Assembly: GCF_003937915.1 (NCBI RefSeq)
Contig: NZ_RHUM01000002.1
Span: forward strand, 372,001 to 436,000
Reading direction: 5' to 3'
DNA: 64,000 bases
From: Erwinia sp. 198
GTDB taxonomy: Bacteria; Pseudomonadota; Gammaproteobacteria; Enterobacterales; Enterobacteriaceae
Shown here: positions 54,946-63,933 of the stretch, in pieces
How the letters are laid out: each line of letters begins with the position of its first letter
Position numbering within the stretch: position 1 is the stretch's first letter
Notes under the pieces: model-generated
The model's database searches: none
What the model saw: only the letters and a program-made list of their open reading frames with translations
Told to the model about the DNA's origin: nothing
Position numbers and translations under genes: made by a program

Positions 54946-54974
54946 TTTTGATGCTTTTATTTTCAGGCGGCTCT

Positions 54975-56066
54975 ATGGCAATCAGAAAACAGAAAGATGG
55001 GAAATGGCTTTGTGAATGTTATCCACATGGCCGCGAAGGCAAGCGCATCAGGAAACAATTTAAAACGCGTACTGAAGCCATCGCTTATGAAAATTTTCAA
55101 ATGGTAGAAGCAAAAACCAAGCCCTGGTTGGGCGATAAAGAAGATCGCCGTAAGCTAAGTGAGCTTATTAGTTTGTGGTACAAGCTTCATGGATGCTCAC
55201 TTGGAGATAAAAAAGGCCGCCTAGGAAAATTGCATATTATTTGTCGGGGCTTGGGAGATCCGGTTGCCACATCTATAACTGCTAAAGACTGGGCACACTA
55301 TCGCGAACGCCGTCTAAGCGGTTTGATTGAAAACGGTTATAAAACCAGTGAGAAATCGTTGAAAGTGAAAGTCGGTACGGTCAATCGTGAGCACTGCTTT
55401 TTAAGAGCGGTGTTTAACGAGCTGGAACGGCTGGGAGAAATTAACTATCCCAATCCGCTTAAAAATATTCGCGAATTTGACGATCCTGAAAAAGAGATGG
55501 CGTGGCTCACCGATGCTCAAATCTTACGCTTGCTTGCAGCCTGTGAACTACACGGCAACCCAGAGTTAACACTGATAGTCAAAATTTGTTTATCTACAGG
55601 CGCGCGCTGGAGCGAAGCCGCAGGGCTGAAAGCGAGCCAGATATCTCCGAATAAAATCACGTTCATTAACACCAAAGGCAAGAAAAACCGTACGGTTCCT
55701 ATCGGGGATGATTTGTATAACGAACTTAAAGATAAAGAAGGCAAGTTTTTCTCAGAGTGCTATCGGCAGTTTTACCGCGTGATACGTCTGGCCGAAATAA
55801 CTTTACCAGAAGGCCAGATGAGCCACGTTCTGCGTCACAGCTTTGCCAGTCACTTTATGATGGCCGGAGGTAATATCGTGGTATTACAACGCATCCTGGG
55901 GCATTCCGATATCAGGGTAACTATGCGTTATGCGCACTTTGCGCCTGACCATTTGGAAGAGGCCGTGACCAACAATCCGCTGGCAAGAATGGCTCGCCAA
56001 AATGGCGACAAAATGGCGGCACAGAATCCTACAGGGAGCAATACGGTACAATTGGGTGAGGTTTAA
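54975..56066 (+). CDS. int: Tyrosine integrase (intact copy)
   Basis: Site-specific recombinase of 363 aa for integration at the sdsR terminator. Catalytic residues Arg211, Lys244, His284, Arg287, His310 and Tyr319 are all in place (STGARWSEA, NTKGKKNRTVP, MSHVLRHSF, LGHSDIRVTMRYAHF). Beyond residue 60 it is almost identical to the defective copy at 24088, but the N-terminal arm-binding part differs more. The ATG at 54975 gives the same start as that copy. Unlike P2, the gene is after ogr and points away from cI. Confidence 0.9.
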   Translation: MAIRKQKDGKWLCECYPHGREGKRIRKQFKTRTEAIAYENFQMVEAKTKPWLGDKEDRRKLSELISLWYKLHGCSLGDKKGRLGKLHIICRGLGDPVATSITAKDWAHYRERRLSGLIENGYKTSEKSLKVKVGTVNREHCFLRAVFNELERLGEINYPNPLKNIREFDDPEKEMAWLTDAQILRLLAACELHGNPELTLIVKICLSTGARWSEAAGLKASQISPNKITFINTKGKKNRTVPIGDDLYNELKDKEGKFFSECYRQFYRVIRLAEITLPEGQMSHVLRHSFASHFMMAGGNIVVLQRILGHSDIRVTMRYAHFAPDHLEEAVTNNPLARMARQNGDKMAAQNPTGSNTVQLGEV

Positions 56067-56107
56067 GTGGTTGATTTAGCTATAAGTTACTGTTTTAAAA
56101 CCCCAAC

Positions 56108-56122
56108 CAAAAAAAGACCAAA
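56108..56122. repeat. Attachment-site core repeat (right end, inside sdsR terminator)
   Basis: CAAAAAAAGACCAAA, identical to 25221-25235. On the minus strand it reads UUUGGUCUUUUUUUG: the 3' arm and U-tract of the sdsR terminator. Integration therefore rebuilds a working terminator. Confidence 0.82.
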
Positions 56123-56209
56123 GACGATTCCTGTCTTTGGTCCAGGGGAATGGCTCTGGTAAGAGCCGTGCGCTAAAAGTTGGCATTTATGCAGGCTATG
56201 ACGCCTTGC
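56109..56209 (-). ncRNA. sdsR: Small RNA SdsR (RyeB)
   Basis: About 101 nt, closely matching the E. coli and Salmonella RNA: 5' GCAAGGCG, then AGCCUGCAU, UGCCAACUUUUAGCGCACGGCUCU, AGAGCCAUU.CCCUGGACC, and a terminator stem GACCAAAGAC/GUCUUUGGUC with U7. SdsR is a very abundant, sigma-S-dependent, Hfq-binding (and ProQ-binding) sRNA that represses porin and other mRNAs in stationary phase. It lies between pphA and yebY as in E. coli, apart from the prophages inserted at its 3' end. The antisense RNA RyeA would cross the same site, and its 5' portion is now phage DNA. Confidence 0.9.
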
Positions 56210-56371
56210 TCTTTATAAGGTAGTACAGGCGCGGGGTTTTTCCAGCTGTAGGGTTCAGGGCCAGCTAAAATATGACAGGTCTGTGATCGTAACGGCAGAA
56301 ACAGTGACGAGATGGCAGGAATGGATAATTACTGCTACCGCGCTGGCCGGGCAGCCAGCGCGGTAAAACGT

Positions 56372-56710
56372 TTAATCACACAGCTTTTGCGCACGCTCAA
56401 TAATTGGCGTCAGGCTCTTTTTCTGGCCCGGCTGCGCAGGGTCGTCAATCTGGATAACGTCAATCGGCTGGCCTTTTACCTGCCCGCTTTTCAGCTGCTG
56501 CTTTGCGATATCGTTCAGCGGATACTGCATCAGCGTGCTGGGATTAATTGCGTACAGCGCGCCGTCTTTGGTGCAGGTCAGCATCACCTCTTCGCGGTTA
56601 AAGGCCCATTTGTCCTTGCCAACTTCAAAGCGGCTGACGGTAATAACCTCTGACGCCATCGCGCTGGAACAAAAACTTAAAGCTAGCATCAGGCCGACTA
56701 ATTTTTTCAT
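56372..56710 (-). CDS. yebY: YebY, exported DUF2511 protein
   Basis: 112-aa periplasmic protein with a signal peptide ending AMASE (cleavage about residue 19-20). Two cysteines lie in the mature part (MLTCTK, QKLCD). It matches E. coli YebY (113 aa). It is in the copper-linked yobA-yebZ-yebY unit and follows yebZ by about 50 bp. Confidence 0.88.
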   Translation of the reverse strand: MKKLVGLMLALSFCSSAMASEVITVSRFEVGKDKWAFNREEVMLTCTKDGALYAINPSTLMQYPLNDIAKQQLKSGQVKGQPIDVIQIDDPAQPGQKKSLTPIIERAQKLCD

Positions 56711-56759
56711 GATGTTGCACTACCTCTTGTAAAAACGCCCAACAGCAGGCGGTAAAAAT

Positions 56760-57638
56760 TCAGGCTGGTTCCAGAGTAGCAAAGACGCTCACCAGCGCTA
56801 TCACCAACGCGGCAAGCAGCAGCTCGGCCAGCGTGGTCAGGATAAAAAGGTGACGGGCGCGCTCCCCGTCGGGCTGAAAGCGCGGCACCAGCCAGTAACG
56901 ATTAAACAGCGCGACACCGCACATCATCGCTACCAACAGCGCTTTCAGCAGCAACAGCTGGCTGTAGCGTCCAAATGCCGGCGGCCAGCCAGGCAGCAGA
57001 ATAAAAGCGTCAATCGTGCCGCTGGCAATAACCAGCGCCACGGCCAGGTGACCGTAACGGGAAAAACGCATCAGCGTACGGATAGCGTCATAGCCCGCCG
57101 GAAACCGCGTCATATCGCGCATCAAAATCACTACCGGGAGCAGGCCGCCCGCCCAGAAGGCAGCCGACAGCAGATGTACGCTATGATTCAGACGCTGTAG
57201 CCAACCGGCCGCGCCATCCAGCATGGTCGCATGGCCCACAAAGGCCAGCCCAACCAGCTGCCCCGCCCCACTCAGTAATAACAGCCACTGCCGTAGCTGT
57301 CCCCTGGCTGATAAGGCGACAACGCCCAACAGCGCGGCGAGCAGCTGCCATTGCCAGGCCTGCCCGAAACGCGTTTGCAGCACTGCCTGCCAGACGGCGC
57401 TATCGCCAATATCGCGCCAGCCGTCGGCCATCAGGCCGGTTTGCGCCACCAGCAGCATTATCGCCGTGACCAGCGCAAGCAGCGAAGCCGCAACCAGCAG
57501 CCGGCAAAGACGCCGTGCCAGATACGGTCGGAAACGCGCGGGCGCCAACAGCGTGGTGTAGATTGCGCCGCCCGTCAGCGTCATCAACGCGGCAAAATGC
57601 AGCCAGCGAGAAAGCTGATAAAACAGGCTGAGAGACAT
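56760..57638 (-). CDS. yebZ: CopD-family copper-uptake membrane protein YebZ
   Basis: 292-aa inner-membrane protein with eight predicted helices, matching the CopD family. Conserved histidines lie in QLSRWLHFAAL, FVGHATM and LNHSVHLLSAAFW. It begins 1 bp after yobA stops, so they are co-translated. In E. coli the unit yobA-yebZ-yebY is thought to handle periplasmic copper. Confidence 0.88.
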   Translation of the reverse strand: MSLSLFYQLSRWLHFAALMTLTGGAIYTTLLAPARFRPYLARRLCRLLVAASLLALVTAIMLLVAQTGLMADGWRDIGDSAVWQAVLQTRFGQAWQWQLLAALLGVVALSARGQLRQWLLLLSGAGQLVGLAFVGHATMLDGAAGWLQRLNHSVHLLSAAFWAGGLLPVVILMRDMTRFPAGYDAIRTLMRFSRYGHLAVALVIASGTIDAFILLPGWPPAFGRYSQLLLLKALLVAMMCGVALFNRYWLVPRFQPDGERARHLFILTTLAELLLAALVIALVSVFATLEPA

Positions 57639-57639
57639 G

Positions 57640-58011
57640 TTACTTCACGCTAAAGGTGTAGGTTCCTTTAGTTTTATGACCATCAACCGACAGCACATGC
57701 CAGCTGACCTGATACTGTCCGCTGCTCAGCGGCTTCGCCAGCGGCACGATCAGCTGATTATGCTGTTTTGGCGCTCGTTCGACCTCAGAGAGCGGCATGG
57801 CATGCTGCTGAGCGTTCGTGACCTCAACGCCGCTGAAAGCCGGTTCGATATCTTCCGAAAACGTCAGCGTCAACGCCTGCGGCGAAGCTTCCACATTGGC
57901 ATTCGCTGCCGGGTACTGGCTTTTAAGGTGGGCATGAGCAGAAACCTGCTGTGAAAAAGCGGCGGCACTCAGCGCCAGCGCGAAAATCATTGACCTACGC
58001 ATTGAATCCAT
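57640..58011 (-). CDS. yobA: CopC-family periplasmic copper-binding protein YobA
   Basis: 123 aa with a signal peptide, cleaved before HAHLKSQYPAAN, so that the mature N-terminal His can bind Cu(II). The second His set is in SWHVLSVDGHKTKG. beta-sandwich CopC fold with LTFSEDIEPAFSG. Start at 58011 gives the E. coli length; an alternative ATG lies 9 bases on. Partner of YebZ. Confidence 0.88.
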   Translation of the reverse strand: MDSMRRSMIFALALSAAAFSQQVSAHAHLKSQYPAANANVEASPQALTLTFSEDIEPAFSGVEVTNAQQHAMPLSEVERAPKQHNQLIVPLAKPLSSGQYQVSWHVLSVDGHKTKGTYTFSVK

Positions 58012-58160
58012 CCCGTTTGGTGCAGCCTGGGGCTGCGACAAGGCCGAAAGAATACTCCGCTACCAATAAAGTGTCGAGTCGTTAAGGGCTTTACTCCGCC
58101 GTCAGGCTTGCGAAACGCGGCCGTCTGCTTTATTTTTGCCGCGAGTCAATGGAGGCCATC

Positions 58161-58391
58161 ATGAACTACAATCTGGCGGTGCTGCCGCAGGAAGAAAAAG
58201 ACAAAATTAATGTTGATATAGCTGCCGCAGGCGTGGCGTTTAAAGAGCGCTACAATATGCCGGTCGTGGCGGAAATGGTGGAGCGCGAGCAGCCGGAAGC
58301 CCTGCGCGACTGGTTTCGTCAGCGGCTGACGCATTATCGACAGGCATCGCTCAGCCTTTCCCGCCTGCCGTATGAGCCGAAGCAAAAATAG
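58161..58391 (+). CDS. holE: DNA polymerase III theta subunit HolE
   Basis: 76-aa protein that stabilises the epsilon proofreading subunit. [37 protein letters not shown] and LSRLPYEPK are highly conserved. GGAGG precedes the ATG at 58161. Same place as in E. coli. Confidence 0.95.
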   Translation: MNYNLAVLPQEEKDKINVDIAAAGVAFKERYNMPVVAEMVEREQPEALRDWFRQRLTHYRQASLSLSRLPYEPKQK

Positions 58392-58465
58392 TTACGCGAA
58401 TAACTTGTGTTTCCTGGTCGCTTCGGTTGAGATAACGTCTCAAAAACCGTATTGCGAGTATATTT

Positions 58466-59224
58466 ATGTCCGTCTGGAGCATCGCCGCCGCGCAATCAGG
58501 GTCTCGTCCCGGAGAAATCGAGTGGAATATAGAGCGCCATCTGGCTTTTGTTCGTCAGGCCGCTGAACATCAGGTTGATTTACTGCTGTTCCCGGAGCTT
58601 TCCATCACTGGTTATGAGCTTGCGCTCGCCAGCCAGCTGGCGATGTCGATAGACGATGTGCGCCTTAACGCTTTTGCCGAAGCGGCGACCGAATACCGTA
58701 TGAGTATTGTTACCGGCGTTCCTTTGCAGGATGGCGATAAAATACGCCTTTGCGCGCTGGCTTTTTTGCCTGACGGCACACGCCTGGCCTATTTTAAACG
58801 AAATCTGATAGAGGCGGAAAAGCCCTTCTTCCATCCCGGACAAAGCGTTCCCGTGTTCGGCTACCAACATCATCATGTGGCGATGGCGGTCTGTGCCGAT
58901 ATCAGCGTGGAAGACTACGCACGCGACGCCGCGCATCGTGGCGCTAATCTTTATGCCACCAGCGTGCTCCTTTCTGAAAAAGGTTATCACAAGGATTGCG
59001 AATACCTGGCGCGCTGGTCGCGCAAGTTCAATATTGCCGTGCTGATGGCTAACCACGCTCTGCCTACGGGCGGTTTTGACAGCGCAGGGCAAAGTGCCGT
59101 CTGGGATGAAAATGGTCAGCAGGTTATCGCCGGTGGTCGTGGCGAGCAGCTGGTTATCGCCCGACGTCAGGACAGCAAATGGCAGGGCGAAGTGCACGAT
59201 TTACGCACGGCTACCGCCCCCTGA
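58466..59224 (+). CDS. yobB: Carbon-nitrogen hydrolase (nitrilase superfamily)
   Basis: 252-aa amidase-type enzyme. The Glu-Lys-Cys triad is visible: Glu in LLLFPELSITGYE, Lys in AYFKRNLIEA, Cys in AMAVCADISVED. It lies between holE and exoX, the position of yobB in E. coli; the symbol is assigned by position and family. The substrate is unknown. A short ORF overlapping its start is not considered real. Confidence 0.75.
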   Translation: MSVWSIAAAQSGSRPGEIEWNIERHLAFVRQAAEHQVDLLLFPELSITGYELALASQLAMSIDDVRLNAFAEAATEYRMSIVTGVPLQDGDKIRLCALAFLPDGTRLAYFKRNLIEAEKPFFHPGQSVPVFGYQHHHVAMAVCADISVEDYARDAAHRGANLYATSVLLSEKGYHKDCEYLARWSRKFNIAVLMANHALPTGGFDSAGQSAVWDENGQQVIAGGRGEQLVIARRQDSKWQGEVHDLRTATAP

Positions 59225-59236
59225 AAGAGAGAAATT

Positions 59237-59899
59237 ATGTTACGCGTAATAGATACCGAAACCTGTGGCTTGCAGGGCGGCGTAGTGGAAGTCGCCTCCG
59301 TTGACGTTATCGACGGCAGGATCGTGAACCCTATGAGCGATCTGATCAGTCCGGATCGCCCCATCAGCCGTCAGGCTATGGCCATCCACCGTATCACCGA
59401 AGCGATGGTGCTGGGCAAGCCCACCATTGAAGAAGCGATTGGCCGCTATCATGGCAGCCCTTACTACGTTGCTCACAATGCCAGTTTTGACCGTCGGATG
59501 CTGCCGGAAATGCCGGGCGAATGGATTTGTACCATGACGCTGGCAAGAGGCCTGTGGCCCGGAAAAAAATACGGTAACCAGGCGCTGCGTGAAGCTTTAC
59601 AGCTGGACGTGACGCCGCCGGCGGATCTTCACGCTCACCGGGCACTATACGACTGCTACGTTACGGCGGCCTTGCTGATCCGTATTATGGAATTTTCCGG
59701 CTGGGATGCACCGGAAATGGTGCGCCGGATGCAGGTTCGTGGCTCCAGCGCCACCTTCCCGTTCGGCAAATATCGCGGTAGTCGTATTGATGATGTGGTA
59801 AAGCGCGATCCGGGATACCTGAAATGGATGCTAAAAAATATCCCGGATCTGAAACCCGATCTGAAAAGCGCGATGGAACGGGCTCTGTCGGCGGATTAA
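59237..59899 (+). CDS. exoX: Exodeoxyribonuclease X
   Basis: DnaQ-like 3'-5' exonuclease, 220 aa as in E. coli. DEDDh motifs: [19 protein letters not shown], and HRALYDCY. C-terminal [14 protein letters not shown]...DPGYLKWML is a DNA-binding extension. It acts in mismatch repair and recombination. It overlaps the convergent ptrB stop by 4 bp. Confidence 0.93.
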   Translation: MLRVIDTETCGLQGGVVEVASVDVIDGRIVNPMSDLISPDRPISRQAMAIHRITEAMVLGKPTIEEAIGRYHGSPYYVAHNASFDRRMLPEMPGEWICTMTLARGLWPGKKYGNQALREALQLDVTPPADLHAHRALYDCYVTAALLIRIMEFSGWDAPEMVRRMQVRGSSATFPFGKYRGSRIDDVVKRDPGYLKWMLKNIPDLKPDLKSAMERALSAD

Positions 59900-61962
59900 C
59901 GAGCGCTGGCGGCGCTTAGCGTCTCCTGCGCCAGGCCTATCAGGAAAGCGTATTCCAGCGCAACGCCCTCATAAGATTTAAAACGGCCTGATTTACCGCC
60001 GTGCCCCGCATCCATATCGGTACAAAGCAGCAGCAGATTATCGTCCGTTTTAAACTCACGCAGCTTAGCGACCCATTTCGCCGGTTCCCAATACTGAACC
60101 TGGGAATCATGCAGCCCGGTGGTCACCAACATATGTGGATACTGCTGCGCGGTGACGCAGTCATAAGGGCTGTACTGATGCATATAGCGATAGTACCGCT
60201 CGTCCGCCGGATTGCCCCACTCATCATACTCTCCCGTGGTCAACGGAATAGATTCGTCCAGCATCGTGGTGACCACATCCACAAACGGCACCTGCGCCAC
60301 CACGCCGTGAAAGCGCGTCGGCGCCATATTGATAACTGCGCCCATCAACAGGCCGCCAGCGCTACCGCCCATGGCATAGAGTTTTTCCGGGTCACCATAG
60401 CCTTTTTCCACCAGCGTATTGGTCACGTCGATAAAATCATGGAAGGTATTAAGCTTGTTCAGCAATTTGCCATCTTCATACCACTGCTGACCCAGCTCGC
60501 CGCCGCCGCGAATGTGCGCCAGCGCAAAGACAAAGCCACGATCCAACAGGCTCAGGCGACTGGAGCTGAAGTCCGCATCCATACAGCTGCCGTAAGAGCC
60601 ATAGCCGTAAACCAGCATCGGGCTTTTACCCGGTCGATAATGCTGACGGTGATAAACCAGCGAAACGGGCACTTCCACGCCGTCACGGGCCTTGATCCAG
60701 TGGTGTTCGCTGCGGTAGTCGTTGGCGTCAAAACCTTTAACCTCCGTCTGCTTGAGGATTTTCCGCTCGCCGCTATCCATATCCAGCTCGAACAGCGTGT
60801 CCGGCGTGGTCATCGAGGAATAGCCATAGCGCAGCTTGCTGGTGTTTGCCGTGGGATTGACGGAAAGCCAGGTGACGTAGGCCGGGTCGTCAAAAGCGAT
60901 ACCGTAATCTTCTCCGCTCTGCCAGTTAATCTGCCGCAGGCTGGTCAGGCCGCGCTGACGTTCCTCCACCACCAGCCAGTCGCGAAACAGCGCAAAATCC
61001 TCCAGCATAACGTGCTCGCGCGGCGCAATCAGCGTTTGCCATTTTTCCTCTTTTACGTGATCGGTGAGATACAGGCCAAAATTTTTGCCTTCGCGGTTGG
61101 ATCGCACGTAAAAATGGTGATCGTGATGATCCAGGCTGTATTCGTGATCCTTGCGGCGCGGGCAGAATATTTGCGGCTGTGCATCGGCAAACTCGGCGTC
61201 CAGCAGTCGGATCTCGCTGGTAGTGGTGCTATTGAGCACAATCAGAATAAAGTGCTCGGACATCGTTTTATGCAGGCTGACGTAAAAGGTCTCATCCTGC
61301 TCTTCATAGACCAGTTCGTCATCCCGCTGTGGCGTGCCCAGCCGGTGACGCCATACCTGCCAGGGCAGCAGCGTCTGTTTGTCCTTCAGCACATAGTAAA
61401 AAGTGCGGCTGTCGCTGGCCCAGACGAAGCTGGAAGAAACGTGATCCAGCACCTCCGGATACCAGTTGCCGGTTTTAAGGTTGCGGAAGCGGATGCCGTA
61501 CTGACGACGCGACAGAAAATCCTCCGCCAGCGCCATCACTTCATTGTTGGGGCTGATGCCGAGGCCGCCCAGCGTATAAAACTCGCTGTGGGCGGCGCGC
61601 TGGTTGCCGTCAACAAGCACCTCCCACTCTTCGGGCGTGGCGGTCTCTTCCGGCTGACGGGTGTAGACGGCATATTCGTTGCCCTCATCGTAGCGCCGCT
61701 GATAGCGATAGCCGTTTTTGACGTAGGGAACCGAACTGTCGCGCTGCGGCACGCGATCGACCATCTCTTTCAGTAATTTTTCCTGCAGCGCCTGCTGCGT
61801 CTGCATTACGGCCTGCCCGTAATCGTTTTCCGCGTGCAGATAGTCCAGCACGGCCGTATCTTCACGCTTGTCATCACGCAGCCAATAGTAATTGTCGATG
61901 CGCGTCTCGCCGTGCGCGCTCATCTCGTGAGGTATTTTTTTAGCGACTGGTGGTTTTATCAT
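59896..61962 (-). CDS. ptrB: Oligopeptidase B
   Basis: Cytoplasmic serine oligopeptidase of family S9A that cuts after Arg and Lys, 688 aa (E. coli 686). An N-terminal beta-propeller (about 70-400) precedes the alpha/beta-hydrolase domain with catalytic Ser in GGSAGG and His in DAGHGG. Start at 61962. Convergent with exoX. Confidence 0.95.
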   Translation of the reverse strand: MIKPPVAKKIPHEMSAHGETRIDNYYWLRDDKREDTAVLDYLHAENDYGQAVMQTQQALQEKLLKEMVDRVPQRDSSVPYVKNGYRYQRRYDEGNEYAVYTRQPEETATPEEWEVLVDGNQRAAHSEFYTLGGLGISPNNEVMALAEDFLSRRQYGIRFRNLKTGNWYPEVLDHVSSSFVWASDSRTFYYVLKDKQTLLPWQVWRHRLGTPQRDDELVYEEQDETFYVSLHKTMSEHFILIVLNSTTTSEIRLLDAEFADAQPQIFCPRRKDHEYSLDHHDHHFYVRSNREGKNFGLYLTDHVKEEKWQTLIAPREHVMLEDFALFRDWLVVEERQRGLTSLRQINWQSGEDYGIAFDDPAYVTWLSVNPTANTSKLRYGYSSMTTPDTLFELDMDSGERKILKQTEVKGFDANDYRSEHHWIKARDGVEVPVSLVYHRQHYRPGKSPMLVYGYGSYGSCMDADFSSSRLSLLDRGFVFALAHIRGGGELGQQWYEDGKLLNKLNTFHDFIDVTNTLVEKGYGDPEKLYAMGGSAGGLLMGAVINMAPTRFHGVVAQVPFVDVVTTMLDESIPLTTGEYDEWGNPADERYYRYMHQYSPYDCVTAQQYPHMLVTTGLHDSQVQYWEPAKWVAKLREFKTDDNLLLLCTDMDAGHGGKSGRFKSYEGVALEYAFLIGLAQETLSAASAR

Positions 61963-62097
61963 TTGCTGCCCCGCTGAATCAGTTATACAGAGTAAGGGTG
62001 GCAGCTACGGCGATGATTGCCAAGCGCAGCGCGTTGATAAGAGTTGATAAACAACGTTAAAAAAGCTTTCCGGGCCGGGAAAGGCGCCCGGAAATAG

Positions 62098-62742
62098 TCA
62101 GGCGATCAGCTTTTGCTTCTCCAGCCGGATATCTTTCGCCATGCTCTCACGAACGTCCTGCGGAATTTTTAGCTCGTCGCCCAGCGCCTGCAGATAGCTG
62201 CGCTCCATAAAGTGATCGACATCAATGACAAGATTGCTGAGGAAGTAGAGTTCCAGCGCTTCCTCTTCGTTTTTGACATCCTGCGCCAGCATTTTAGGAT
62301 CCAGCGGCATATCGATAGCGCGCTGCAACAGCTGCTCGCCTTCCGCGCCCAGCCCCGCCTGATGAATATGCTCATTGATGGCCTTACGTTCCTCGCCGTC
62401 AATATGCCCGTCGCTTTTTGCCGCAAAAACCAGCGCCTGTACCAGCCGCTCCGCGCGTCTGTCCACCGCGGTGGCCTGCTGCCCAAACTGCGGCTCTTCA
62501 CGATGCGTTTCGCTGACGCGCTGTTTGTACTTGTTCCAGAGCAGCGCGCCCGCCGCCGCGCTGCCGCCAATAATCAGCGCGTTTTTACCATATTTGCTCA
62601 GCAGGTTACGGGAAGATTTATTGGCGATCAGCAGCCCGGCCAGGCCGCCTAAAGCGCCCGGCGCCAGCATTTTACTCAGCCCCTCGCCGCCGCCCTTGCC
62701 TTTCCCTAATACGGTTTGAATTTGTTGCAGCCAGTTAGTCAT
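62098..62742 (-). CDS. yebE: YebE, DUF533 inner-membrane protein
   Basis: 214 aa. A Gly/Leu-rich hydrophobic segment near residues 25-45 and another near 53-68 (SKYGKNALIIGGSAAAGALLWNKYK). The TerB-like C-terminal domain (about 85-210) has LVFAAKSDGHIDGEERKAINEHI. In E. coli yebE is part of the CpxR regulon. Function is not known. Confidence 0.9.
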   Translation of the reverse strand: MTNWLQQIQTVLGKGKGGGEGLSKMLAPGALGGLAGLLIANKSSRNLLSKYGKNALIIGGSAAAGALLWNKYKQRVSETHREEPQFGQQATAVDRRAERLVQALVFAAKSDGHIDGEERKAINEHIHQAGLGAEGEQLLQRAIDMPLDPKMLAQDVKNEEEALELYFLSNLVIDVDHFMERSYLQALGDELKIPQDVRESMAKDIRLEKQKLIA

Positions 62743-62950
62743 ATGCTTTCCTTATTGTAAAAAAACCAGCATAAAGCGGCTAACGTCAGGAAGCGTCAAG
62801 TCAGGCAAAGCCTGGAAAACCTTTAGCCCGCCGATGAAACTGGCGAATCGGCACAGGTCGCTATACTTGTCAGCAGGCGAGAGTCAAAAGGTCAGACCGT
62901 TTACCGGCTCTCTGTCCATTTTTTTGCTATATGGCTTTAAGGGGAACAGG

Positions 62951-63781
62951 ATGCGTTTTCAACATAATCCACTTTTTATTAATACGGTTTTACTGAGCGG
63001 CACAACGGAAGAGAAAATTATCGCCGCCGCTCAGGCTGGCTTCAGCCAGCTGGAATTGCGGCGGCAGGATATGGACTCGGCTGAAGGTACACCTCAGGCT
63101 GTGGCCAGCCTGCTCGGGGAACAGCGGCTCGCCCTGACGGATTACCAGGTGCTGCTGGATTTTGACGGCGCACCGGACCATCAACGCGAGGAAAAGCGTC
63201 GCGACGCGCTGAAAATGATGGAGACAGCGGCGGTGCTGGGTGCCACCACCCTGCTGACGCCGGCCTCTACGCAAAAAGAATGTATCGCCGGGCGTGAAGA
63301 AGAAGATATTCGCTGGCTGGCGCAGGAAGCGGGAAAGCGTGGGCTGCGGGTCGCCTTTGAGGCGATGGCATGGAGCACCCATATCAATACCACGGCCGCC
63401 GCCTGGCAGCTGGTACAGCGTATTAACGAGCCTAATCTGGGCCTGGTCGTGGATGCCTTCCATATTTTTGTACGCAACCGCACCGTGGCCGACTTAAACG
63501 GCATCCCGATGGACAAAATTTTCCTGGTACAGCTGTCCGATTTAGCCACGCTGCCTTCCGGCAGCGAACTGGTGGAAACGGCAAGGCACCATCGGCTGCT
63601 GCCGGGCCAGGGCAACTTCCCGCTCTATACGCTGCTGGACTATCTGGAAGCGGAAGGCTACAGCGGGCCGGTTGGGCTGGAAGTCTTTAATGATGAGATT
63701 AAACAGCGCTCGCCTTCAGATGCGGCGAAAGAAGCCATGCACGCGCTGAAACGCTGCTGTGCGCAGGCGACAATCGCCTGA
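62951..63781 (+). CDS. Sugar phosphate isomerase/epimerase family protein
   Basis: 276-aa TIM-barrel protein of the AP-endonuclease-2-like family. Metal ligand candidates: Glu in VAFEAMAW, Asp/His in VVDAFHIFV, Asp in QLSD, Glu in GLEVFND. The start at 62951 has AAGGGGAACAGG before it. Members act as hydroxypyruvate isomerases, epimerases or dehydroshikimate dehydratases; this one cannot be assigned. E. coli has yebF between yebE and yebG, so this is a lineage insertion. Confidence 0.75.
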   Translation: MRFQHNPLFINTVLLSGTTEEKIIAAAQAGFSQLELRRQDMDSAEGTPQAVASLLGEQRLALTDYQVLLDFDGAPDHQREEKRRDALKMMETAAVLGATTLLTPASTQKECIAGREEEDIRWLAQEAGKRGLRVAFEAMAWSTHINTTAAAWQLVQRINEPNLGLVVDAFHIFVRNRTVADLNGIPMDKIFLVQLSDLATLPSGSELVETARHHRLLPGQGNFPLYTLLDYLEAEGYSGPVGLEVFNDEIKQRSPSDAAKEAMHALKRCCAQATIA

Positions 63782-63824
63782 ACCTGAAAAGGCCGTGCCC
63801 TGTAAAACACCAGATGTAAAGAAA

Positions 63825-63850
63825 CAGCCTGTCCGGGGACAGGCTGCTTT
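63825..63850 (+). terminator. Stem-loop after the isomerase/epimerase gene
   Basis: CAGCCTGTCC/GGACAGGCTG with a 2-base loop and a short CTTTG tail; probable terminator. Confidence 0.6.
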
Positions 63851-63933
63851 GATAAAGAGCTCTGATCAGGGCATCTGGTAGCGTCAGGGCTGGCGAACCG
63901 GACACAACGTCACACGCTACAAACGAGACCGCC

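Larger units (their letters stand above)
25221..56122 (+). mobile_element. Apparently complete P2/186-type prophage, about 30.9 kb
   Basis: It is bounded by the 15-bp direct repeats and carries immunity, replication, packaging, capsid, lysis, contractile-tail and integration genes, all with intact frames. Structural gene order Q-P-O-N-M-L-X-holin-K-lysB-lysC-R-S-V-W-J-I-H-G-FI-FII-E-T-U-D-ogr is that of P2. Size fits P2 (33.6 kb) and 186 (30.6 kb). CII and Fil are of the 186 type, so the phage is a 186/Fels-2-like member. Int is placed after ogr and points the same way, unlike P2. Confidence 0.92.

Noticed and set aside
60001-61776. 591-codon open frame antisense to ptrB
   Set aside because: It is a mirror frame of a GC-rich, strongly conserved gene; it has no ribosome-binding site and its translation shows no recognisable domain.
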